NCBI GenBank assembly: GCA_011773515.1
Contig: WVXK01000057.1
Span: 93,135 to 128,904, forward strand
Reading direction: 5' to 3'
Origin: Deltaproteobacteria bacterium
GTDB taxonomy: Bacteria > Desulfobacterota > Deferrimicrobia > J040
DNA: 35,770 bases
The notes below the pieces were generated by a model, which worked only from the letters and a program-made list of their open reading frames with translations, made no database searches and was not told the origin of the DNA. Made by a program: the position numbers and the translations under genes. Every line of letters begins with the position of its first letter. Within the stretch, counting starts at the first letter, position 1. Positions 7,610-14,059 of the stretch are shown here, piece by piece.

Positions 7610-9169
7610 TCACGATGCGGATTTCCTCTTTTTTTCGGAGAAAAGCTCCCTGAACGTCGCGCTGTTTTCCGGTGATGCAAATGCTTGAAATGTTTTTGAA
7701 AACTTCCCCTTTGCCGCCTGTCTTTTTCTGTCCAGGGTACCGACCAGGCTGCCGATTGCCACGAGCGTTTTTTTCCCGGGCAGGTCCGTTACCGCCAGCT
7801 CATCGGCGACCTTCAACAGATATTCCTCCTGGACGCAGAAGTCGTTGAAATCGCCCAGGTTGTCCTGCAGCTTTTTCAGCTGCTCGATCAAGCCCGAGGT
7901 TTTTTTCGGGGGAAAGAGACTCGAGAAGAACTCCAGGAGGTAGCGCAGCTCCTTGCACTGAATTCTCAGGCGGTGCAGCATCTCGTCCTGCGTGTTTTCC
8001 AGGATCGCATTCCCATCTTTTACGATACGCCGGTATTTCTTGTAGATCCGTTTCCGTGCCACGTCGATAACGTAAGGACCGGTATGGGGTGCCCCGGGGG
8101 GGGCCTCCGGCGGTTCACGCAAAAAGACGTCCCAGCCCTTGAGGATCTGCCGGTACTTTTCCGTCTCCAGGCTGCGTGTGACTTCCCGCAAGGCCCGGGA
8201 TCGCTTTTCCCGCAGGTAGGCAAAGAGCGGTTCGATGTCGCCGCGAAGCCCGTCGGGAAGCATGGCCTTGTATGTCCCCTCGCTTAAAAGGTAGACGTCT
8301 AAATCGCGCAGCTGGTTGGAAAGTTTTCCCACGAAGGCGAAATCCTTCCTGAACCGACGGACTGTCTCCGGGGGAAACACGCTTTTTAACTGCCGCAACG
8401 CGGAGCGGGTGCGGCGCACGGCCACGCGAAAATCGTGGAGAAATTCCGTGTCCAGGTCCTTTGCGATATGGGCCTCGTTTACCCGCATGACGTGCAGCAA
8501 CGAGCGGAGGATGATCTTCGCTGCCTGGTCGGGGCGCATATCGGGTGTGAGGCGAACATCTAGTTTCGTTGAATAGTCGCCCGGTTTTCTGTCAGCCCCC
8601 TCAAGAGCCGAAAAGTAGATATCTCCCCCCTTTTTTTCCGTGAATCCTCCCTGGGTGAGCCGCTCTCCCATTTCCCGGGCATAGCCCAGGTATCCTCTCA
8701 CCGGTTTGAGCCACAGAAACGTAGCAATCGCCGGCCTGTTCCTGTCCCGGGACAGGAAGATTTCCTCGTGTTCCACCCGGGCCACCGTTTTTTCGTGCTG
8801 GTTCACGATCCGGTAGGGTGCTTTGCGCGAGGACACCTCCACGAGCTTTATCAGCGCACGCATTTTTATGACCGGCTCGACCAGCTCTTTCAACCTGCTG
8901 TCGGGGAAATCCCCAATAAAAACAACAGGATCGGCTATCTGCACGCTGCATATGTCCGCGTCTTCGTACAGGTTGCGCAGATGGAGCCTTCTGCCGGACT
9001 CATACAGGACAAGCGACCTGTTGAACAGGCGCCAGTCGAATGTGTCGTAAATCACGACACGCCGGTACCTGTGTCGCCCCTTTTTGATCGAGTGGTGATC
9101 GGACAGGTGGGCGAAGAAGAACCCTTCGTCGTAGCCGTCCGGGACATGGAATTTTTGCGGTCTAGGCAT
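7610..9169 (-). CDS. CHAD domain protein with degenerate CYTH-like N-terminus
   Basis: A 519-residue protein with two parts. Residues about 1-190 look like a CYTH/triphosphate-tunnel domain: YDTFDWRLFNRSLVLY followed by RRLHLRNL matches the beta-strand signature. However, the N-terminal ExExK metal/phosphate motif cannot be found (HVPDGYDEGFFF instead), so it is probably not catalytic. Residues about 214-490 form a CHAD domain, a helical bundle with conserved histidines and arginines, visible as HDFRVAVRRTRSALRQL and, in the second half, MLHRLRIQCKELRYLLEFF. CHAD domains are known to bind polyphosphate. The ATG at 9169 follows AAGAGGG and is preferred over a GTG at 9211. It lies 60 bases after the SixA-type gene; CHAD and SixA genes are often neighbours. 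Confidence 0.9.
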   Translation of the reverse strand: MPRPQKFHVPDGYDEGFFFAHLSDHHSIKKGRHRYRRVVIYDTFDWRLFNRSLVLYESGRRLHLRNLYEDADICSVQIADPVVFIGDFPDSRLKELVEPVIKMRALIKLVEVSSRKAPYRIVNQHEKTVARVEHEEIFLSRDRNRPAIATFLWLKPVRGYLGYAREMGERLTQGGFTEKKGGDIYFSALEGADRKPGDYSTKLDVRLTPDMRPDQAAKIILRSLLHVMRVNEAHIAKDLDTEFLHDFRVAVRRTRSALRQLKSVFPPETVRRFRKDFAFVGKLSNQLRDLDVYLLSEGTYKAMLPDGLRGDIEPLFAYLREKRSRALREVTRSLETEKYRQILKGWDVFLREPPEAPPGAPHTGPYVIDVARKRIYKKYRRIVKDGNAILENTQDEMLHRLRIQCKELRYLLEFFSSLFPPKKTSGLIEQLKKLQDNLGDFNDFCVQEEYLLKVADELAVTDLPGKKTLVAIGSLVGTLDRKRQAAKGKFSKTFQAFASPENSATFRELFSEKKRKSAS

Positions 9170-9229
9170 GGGTGACCCTCTTGACGCCTGCAGGGACCCT
9201 TTTGTTTTCACCGGGTTTCTGCTGGGGAC

Positions 9230-9748
9230 CTATCCGTGCGTATCCGATTCGTCCAGGTAGCGCTTCGGAAAGTCGAAGAAGACAGACTCGCCTGTACCTT
9301 CTCGCACCTTCTTCCAGCTCTTAACGTCAAACCGCATGCAGTACACGCCGGTTGTGGGGATATTCAGAACGGGATTTTCTGGAAGAAGCAAATCAGCAAA
9401 ATCATTGAACCCGGGGTTGTGCCCGAAGAGCATGACCGTATCCTTCGAATCATCAAGATTTTTCACCATTTCGAAGAGATACCGCGCATCCGAGTGATAC
9501 ATGATGTCCCTGTACTCTATCCTCTTTCTGGGATAGCCGATGGTTTTGGCAACCTTTACCGCCGTCTTGCGTGCTCTTTTCGCGGGGCTCGAAAGGATAA
9601 GGTCGGGCAGAATCTTTTTCTCTTTCAGTTTTTCCCCCATAAATGGCGCATCCCTCTTTCCCCTCTTGTTCAACGGCCTGTCGAAATCCTTCAGCCCGGG
9701 ATCCTTCCAGCTCGACTTGGCGTGTCTCACCAAAATAATGGTTTTCAT
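9230..9748 (-). CDS. SixA-type phosphohistidine phosphatase (histidine phosphatase superfamily)
   Basis: A 172-residue short histidine phosphatase. The catalytic motif LVRHAKSSW supplies R8 and H9; R58 in SSPAKRARKTA and H110 in LFGHNPGF complete the active site. The pattern RHAKSxW with DxxRPLxxRG is typical of SixA proteins, which remove phosphate from phosphohistidine in phosphorelay proteins or PTS components. The ATG at 9748 lies eight bases after GGAGGGG; an upstream alternative adds six residues. It is the first gene of the seven-gene minus-strand cluster and is preceded by an extended -10 promoter about 115 bases upstream. In this setting the substrate may be a phosphorylated protein or a phosphate ester linked to polyphosphate turnover. 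Confidence 0.9.
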   Translation of the reverse strand: MKTIILVRHAKSSWKDPGLKDFDRPLNKRGKRDAPFMGEKLKEKKILPDLILSSPAKRARKTAVKVAKTIGYPRKRIEYRDIMYHSDARYLFEMVKNLDDSKDTVMLFGHNPGFNDFADLLLPENPVLNIPTTGVYCMRFDVKSWKKVREGTGESVFFDFPKRYLDESDTHG

Positions 9749-9864
9749 ATCCGTCAGCCCCTCCACCGGCTCCTCGAAGAGGATATTTTCCTGTCTCCCG
9801 ATGATTCCTTACCGATAGCCGGAGAATAGTGGTCCCCGTCTTCTGGTATCGGCACCTGTCAGGG

Positions 9865-9873
9865 ATTATACCA
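9865..9873 (-). promoter_or_regulatory. Extended -10 promoter for the polyphosphate cluster
   Basis: On the minus strand the sequence reads TGGTATAAT, a perfect -10 hexamer (9870 down to 9865) with the TGn extension. No good -35 hexamer is found 17 bases upstream, which fits an extended -10 promoter. Transcription would start near 9858, leaving a leader of about 110 bases before the SixA-type gene. Confidence 0.45.
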
Positions 9874-10021
9874 TATCGAAATCGGGTTTCTCCCGGGAAG
9901 CCTTGCTATCGATAAGACCGACAAGGAGAAAAGCGATCCTCTGATGGCTACGCTGGATCCCGAGGATACGTGCGGTCCGTGATTGATTCACAACGCAGTG
10001 GGAACCAAAAAGCATCTTTCT

Positions 10022-10058
10022 GCACAGGGGAGGCTCCAGGTGGGCCTCCTCTCTGTGC
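10022..10058. other. Strong isolated hairpin in the divergent intergenic region
   Basis: GCACAG-GGGAGGC pairs with GCCTCCTC-TCTGTGC around a loop of about nine bases, with a short bulge. On the plus strand a run of five T follows about eight bases later (10066-10070). No annotated gene ends here: the SixA-type gene reads left and the secreted protein gene reads right. It may end an unannotated small transcript or be a leader structure of the 10190 gene. The rest of 9874-10189 holds only short open frames without a start and a ribosome binding site. Confidence 0.4.
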
Positions 10059-10189
10059 CGCCACGTTTTTCCGTCAATGGAGGAAAGCGACCTATTTCTT
10101 TTTCACTCCCCGTCACCGGCTTGCGATATCATAGAAAAAAGAGATTGATCGGCTGAAAAGTTCTAAATCACCTGTCTCTAAAGGTTGCA

Positions 10190-10657
10190 ATGAGGGTTTC
10201 AGGACTGAAAACGGGGGTGGTTTTTTTCACGATCCTCATCCTGGCGTGCGATGTCTCCACGGCGTTTTCCGGTTCCCTGTCCGAACACCTTGCCTTCAGG
10301 GGCAGGAGATTCAGGGATGATGTGTATATTAATCTGGCGGTAGACAGCGTTTCCGTCGACAAGCGGGAGGTTGCCCGGGGTGATAAAATCACCTTCGAAG
10401 TCACTCTCCACGATAAAGGGGAGGTTATACAAGGTCCGGTTATTGTGAGAGTTCTCTCGGGGAGGAAGACCCTTGCATCGAAAAACATCTCTGATTTCTA
10501 CTGGGATGTGAAGGACAAAATGGCTGTCACTATCGTCTGGGATACCGCACAATTCGAGCCCGGCAGCTACCCGGTCAAGGTCGAGGCACCCCTGTTTGAG
10601 GACCAGGACAGCTTCGATAACGAGTTGAAGCTTGAATATGAGATTGTTATACGGTGA
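10190..10657 (+). CDS. Secreted hypothetical protein with Ig-like beta domain
   Basis: A 155-residue protein with an N-terminal signal peptide (basic start, hydrophobic stretch at about residues 9-25, likely cleavage near the sequence AFSG). The remaining roughly 125 residues alternate beta-type segments, including LAVDSVSVDKREVARGDKI, then FEVTLHDKGE, VIVRVLSGRKTL and a final ELKLEYEIVIR. This pattern resembles CARDB-like or other Ig-like domains that occur in exported proteins. There is no cysteine pair in the mature part. The start is supported by AAAGG eight bases upstream. It lies 89 bases before the efflux operon, but the operator and promoter of that operon lie in between, so it is probably a separate transcript. 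Function unknown. Confidence 0.7.
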   Translation: MRVSGLKTGVVFFTILILACDVSTAFSGSLSEHLAFRGRRFRDDVYINLAVDSVSVDKREVARGDKITFEVTLHDKGEVIQGPVIVRVLSGRKTLASKNISDFYWDVKDKMAVTIVWDTAQFEPGSYPVKVEAPLFEDQDSFDNELKLEYEIVIR

Positions 10658-10710
10658 CCGGCACATACTGTCTTCCCCGTTTCTCCATGCTTCAGCGACA
10701 TTATTTCCCC

Positions 10711-10739
10711 TTGCCATTGATTCAAACATATGTTTAAAT
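10711..10739 (+). promoter_or_regulatory. Promoter of the efflux operon, predicted leaderless
   Basis: TTGCCA (10711-10716) and TTAAAT (10734-10739) are 17 bases apart and match the sigma-70 consensus at 5/6 and 4/6 positions. The expected transcript start is 10746-10747, which is the A of the TetR ATG. No Shine-Dalgarno sequence precedes that ATG, which agrees with a leaderless message. Confidence 0.5.
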
Positions 10740-10742
10740 CAA
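10717..10742. promoter_or_regulatory. 26-bp palindromic operator for the TetR regulator
   Basis: An almost perfect palindrome: TTGATT (10717-10722) and AATCAA (10737-10742) flank the perfect 12-mer AAACATATGTTT (10724-10735), with one mismatched pair at 10723/10736. It fills the promoter spacer and covers the -10 element, so binding would block RNA polymerase. This is what is expected of a self-repressing TetR protein. CAAACATATG and, 18 bases later, CAAACGTATG also form a short direct repeat that reaches into the start codon. Confidence 0.75.
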
Positions 10743-10746
10743 ACGT

Positions 10747-11442
10747 ATGAATGAAAAGCGGGACACGGCGGGGCCTTTTACCGGAATCGGTGCGGGAGAT
10801 CGGCCGGAGGCGGTCCAGCGGGACACGAAAACCCGGATCCTCGATGCGGCGGAAAGGCTCTTCGCGGGGAGTGGGTTTCACAACACATCCCTTCGGGCCA
10901 TCACGAACGATGCCGGGGTCAACATAGCGGCGGTCAACTACCATTTCGGTTCAAAGGAATCCCTCATCGAGGAGGTGTTCAAGCGGCGGCTCCTCCCCAT
11001 AAACCGGATCAGGCGGGAGGAACTCGAGAAGATAAGAGATGCGGCAGGGCGGGAAAACCGCAGGCCCGATGCCCGTGATGTCATGCACGCCTTCATCGCC
11101 CCCGTTTTCCGCTTCCGGGACACGGAACCGGGGGCGGCGGCGTTTATCTCGCTCGTCGGCCGGACGATGGGCGAGCCCGATCAGCGGTTGCGGGAAAAGC
11201 TGATGGATCACTTCCGCCCGATGTTTTTCCTCTGCTACGAGATCCTCTGCGAGGCCCTGCCGGATGTTTCGAGGGAAGTCCTCTTCTGGCGCCTCCAGTT
11301 TTCAATAGGCGCGATGAGCCACACGCTGCACATGTTGGACCAGCTCAAGGTCTTTCCCGAGGGGGTCGTGCCGGCTTTTGACGCTGCGACGATGACCGAC
11401 ATGGTCGTATCTTTCGTTACCGCGGGAGTGGAGGTGTCATGA
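10747..11442 (+). CDS. TetR/AcrR family transcriptional regulator of the RND pump
   Basis: A 231-residue repressor. The N-terminal DNA-binding domain covers about residues 26-75, with the helix-turn-helix TSLRAITNDAGVNIAAVNYHF at 47-67 followed by GSKESLIEEVF, both standard for TetR. The C-terminal ligand domain is helical and not assigned to a named ligand class. About 25 extra residues precede the usual TetR start, so translation might begin later, but no better start with a ribosome binding site is visible. The stop codon overlaps the start of the outer-membrane factor gene by four bases. It presumably represses the operon of which it is the first gene and releases the operator when an exported compound binds. 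Confidence 0.92.
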   Translation: MNEKRDTAGPFTGIGAGDRPEAVQRDTKTRILDAAERLFAGSGFHNTSLRAITNDAGVNIAAVNYHFGSKESLIEEVFKRRLLPINRIRREELEKIRDAAGRENRRPDARDVMHAFIAPVFRFRDTEPGAAAFISLVGRTMGEPDQRLREKLMDHFRPMFFLCYEILCEALPDVSREVLFWRLQFSIGAMSHTLHMLDQLKVFPEGVVPAFDAATMTDMVVSFVTAGVEVS

Positions 11443-12875
11443 AGCGGAACGGGTCACTGCTTTCCTTGCTTTTCATCGTCTCGATCGTCCTGACCTGCTG
11501 CGCCGTCCACCGGCCACAGCCGATCGGGCCCCCGGAGAACCTCCCGGCGGGCTTCCTCGAGCATACCGACCCCCCGTCCGAGGCGCTTCCCGTGGGCCGC
11601 TGGTGGGAGACCTTCGAAGATCCGAGCCTGAGCGCCCTCATGGAGAAATCCTTCGATGGCAACCTGGACCTGGTCCAATCAATTGCCGTACTCAAGCAGC
11701 TTCAGGCAGTCAGGCGCCAGGCAGCGTCGTTTCAGTATCCTTCCCTGGATGCGGAGGGGCAGGCCAGCCGCTCCGGGCAACCGGGCATATTCGGTGACGA
11801 TAGGGGAATCAGCTACAGTCTCTCCCTTGCAGCGGGATACGAGGTAGACCTCTGGGGCAGGATAGGATCGGCGGCAGATGCGGCCACCCTCGAGGCGGCG
11901 GCATCCCGGGAAGATGTCAAATCCCTCTACGTTACCCTGTCGGCGGAGCTCGCCGACCTCTACTACCTGGCCGTCGAGCAGAGGGCCCAGCTCGACCTCA
12001 CCGACGGGACCATCGCATCGTTCACCGAAACCCTCGATCTGGTGAGGAGCCGCTACCTTCAGGGGCTCGTACCGCCCCTTGATGTGTACCAGGCGCGCCA
12101 GAACCTCTCCTTCGCGAAGTCCAGCCGCCCCCTCTTCGAGGCGAACCTGGCCGTGACCGAGCACGCCATTGCCGTTCTGACGGGCAGCTACCCCGAGCGG
12201 GGCCTTGCGGGAACGCTGGCAGAGCTACCCGATACTCCCGCCGCCTTTCCGGCGGGGATTCCCTCACAGGTTCTCTCACGCAGGCCAGATGTGCGGGCTG
12301 CGTTCCTCCGCGTGAAAGCGAGCGATGCCGGGGTGGCCGAGGCCATCGCCGACCGTTTCCCCTCGATAAACTTGCTCGGCAGCTACGGCACCTCGAAAAC
12401 CGCATTCAGCGCCGGGGATATATCGGGTGTTTTCTGGAACGTTTTTGCAAGCGTGATTCAACCGGTGATCGATGGGGGAAGGCGGAGGGCCGAGGTGGAG
12501 AGAACGGAGGCCCGGTTCGAGGAGGACCTGGCCCGGTATCAGAAGACCGTCCTCACCTCTGTCCAGGAAGTCGAAGACGCGCTGATCAGAAACCGCATGA
12601 CGGAGGAGCGCATCAGGTATCTCGAGGAGCGCGTGGAGGCAACCGCCGGGTCCCTCAGGCTCTCCAAGGAGCGCTACCTGCTCGGGTTGTCCGATTACCT
12701 GCCCATCCTCACGGCCCAGGCCTCCAACTTCACGGCCGAAAGCCAGCTTCTTTCCGCACGGCGGCAGCTGATTTCCGACAGGATAAGCCTGGTCCGTGCC
12801 CTGGGGGGAGAGTGGATGGAAGAAGAAATGGAAAGCCGCCTGAAGGCGTCCCACACCGGAGGAAGGGAAAAATGA
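11439..12875 (+). CDS. RND efflux outer-membrane factor (TolC/NodT family)
   Basis: A 478-residue TolC-type channel of the NodT lipoprotein branch. The signal sequence ends with CC at residues 20-21, so it may be lipidated, though the residue before the cysteine is not the usual Gly/Ala/Ser. The two outer-membrane efflux repeats are visible: WWETFEDPSLSALMEKS with NLDLVQSIA in the first, and further on FPSINLLGSYG and QPVIDGGRRRAEVERTEARF in the second, with the helix ending in SDYLPILTAQ. It forms the exit duct of the tripartite pump encoded by the next two genes. It is joined to TetR and to the fusion protein by ATGA overlaps, so translation is probably coupled. Confidence 0.93.
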   Translation: MKRNGSLLSLLFIVSIVLTCCAVHRPQPIGPPENLPAGFLEHTDPPSEALPVGRWWETFEDPSLSALMEKSFDGNLDLVQSIAVLKQLQAVRRQAASFQYPSLDAEGQASRSGQPGIFGDDRGISYSLSLAAGYEVDLWGRIGSAADAATLEAAASREDVKSLYVTLSAELADLYYLAVEQRAQLDLTDGTIASFTETLDLVRSRYLQGLVPPLDVYQARQNLSFAKSSRPLFEANLAVTEHAIAVLTGSYPERGLAGTLAELPDTPAAFPAGIPSQVLSRRPDVRAAFLRVKASDAGVAEAIADRFPSINLLGSYGTSKTAFSAGDISGVFWNVFASVIQPVIDGGRRRAEVERTEARFEEDLARYQKTVLTSVQEVEDALIRNRMTEERIRYLEERVEATAGSLRLSKERYLLGLSDYLPILTAQASNFTAESQLLSARRQLISDRISLVRALGGEWMEEEMESRLKASHTGGREK

Positions 12876-14059
12876 GCCTGAAAACGACCTTGATGAAGAT
12901 CGTCCTTCCAATCGGCATCGTCCTGGCGGGGTTCGCCGGGATGAAGCTCATGGTTCTCTCCCGCCCTTCTCCCGAAAAGGAGGTGAGGGAGTCCCCGGGC
13001 GTGCTGGTGGAGGTCACGAGCGTGAGAAGGGAGACCCGGCCGGTGGTGGTCACCGGAACGGGGACGGTGGCCCCCCGCCAGGAGGCGGCAATCACACCGC
13101 AGGTGAGCGGACAGGTCACGTATCTTTCCCCCGGACTCGTTGCCGGCGGTCTTTTCAGGGAGGGAGACCTGCTCTTCAAAATAGAGGATACCGATTACCG
13201 GCTCGCCATCGACAGGGCAAAGGCGGCCCTGGCCGCGGCAGAGTACGAACTGGCCACGGTTCAGGGGCAGGCCCGGGTTGCGCGCATCGAGTGGGAGCGC
13301 CTGAAGACCGATGAAAAAAGCGAGCCAAACCCCCTGGTCCTGTACGAGCCGCAGCTGAAAAACGCCCGTGCAGGCGTTGATTCCGCGAAAGCGGCTCTTC
13401 TCCAGGCGGAGCTCAACCTCGCCAGGACGTCCGTTTACGCGCCGTTTACCTGCATTGTCCGATCTGAGGAGATCGACCTGGGCCAGTACGTTACGGTGGG
13501 CAAGAGCGCCGCTACCGTTGCGGGCACCGATGCCGCAGAGATCATCGTACCCCTCCCCCTCGAGGAGATGCAGTGGCTCAGAGTCCCCGGCAGGGGCTCG
13601 AAGGAGAGAGGCTCTCCGGCGAAGGTAACGCTCACCGTTGGAAGCCGGACTCTCACCTGGGAGGGGAGGGTTGTCCGCTCGCTGGGGGAGGTGGATCCCC
13701 GGGGAAGGATGGCGCGTGTCGTGGTCTCCGTGGCCGATCCCTACAACCTGGGTAAGGGTCGCGGGACCGGCCGGGCCGACCTGGAACTGGGCATGTTCGT
13801 CGACGTGGAAATAACCGGGAAAGAGCTCCCGGGCATTTTCACGGTTCCCCGCTCCGCACTGCGGGAAGGGGAAACCGTCTGGACGATGGACGATGAGATG
13901 AAGCTGCACATCGTGCCCGTGACCGTGGTCAGGCGGGAGCGCGACACCATCGTTGTTCGTGACAGCTTCAGCGAGGGCGACCGCGTGGTTTTAACGAACA
14001 TATCAGGGGCGGCGGAGGGGATGAAGCTCAGGCTGGCCGGGGAGGAAGAAGCGAAGTGA
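12872..14059 (+). CDS. RND efflux membrane-fusion protein (HlyD/AcrA family)
   Basis: A 395-residue periplasmic adaptor anchored by one N-terminal helix (residues about 8-30). The split lipoyl domain is seen as ITPQVSGQVTYLSPGLVAGG with FREGDLLFKI, and its second half as YAPFTCIVRSEEIDLGQYV. Between them are the helices of the hairpin (about residues 110-190), then a beta-barrel domain and a membrane-proximal domain ending near the C-terminus. The ATG at 12872 overlaps the outer-membrane factor stop (ATGA), and the TGA at 14057-14059 overlaps the GTG start of the transporter. A longer frame from 12812 lies inside the previous gene and is rejected. Confidence 0.93.
   Translation: MSLKTTLMKIVLPIGIVLAGFAGMKLMVLSRPSPEKEVRESPGVLVEVTSVRRETRPVVVTGTGTVAPRQEAAITPQVSGQVTYLSPGLVAGGLFREGDLLFKIEDTDYRLAIDRAKAALAAAEYELATVQGQARVARIEWERLKTDEKSEPNPLVLYEPQLKNARAGVDSAKAALLQAELNLARTSVYAPFTCIVRSEEIDLGQYVTVGKSAATVAGTDAAEIIVPLPLEEMQWLRVPGRGSKERGSPAKVTLTVGSRTLTWEGRVVRSLGEVDPRGRMARVVVSVADPYNLGKGRGTGRADLELGMFVDVEITGKELPGIFTVPRSALREGETVWTMDDEMKLHIVPVTVVRRERDTIVVRDSFSEGDRVVLTNISGAAEGMKLRLAGEEEAK

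Noticed and set aside
7525-7680. Longer start for the guanylate kinase-like gene
   Set aside because: The extra 52 residues are basic, without similarity to the family, and overlap the CHAD gene in another frame; the ATG at 7524 precedes the P-loop directly.
9825-9981. Open stretch of about 50 codons on the plus strand before the 10190 gene
   Set aside because: No start codon with a ribosome site until a late ATG that would leave only 12 codons; it also overlaps the promoter on the other strand.
12812-12871. Longer start for the membrane-fusion protein
   Set aside because: These 20 codons lie inside the outer-membrane factor gene; the ATG at 12872 gives the usual ATGA coupling and a normal N-terminal anchor.
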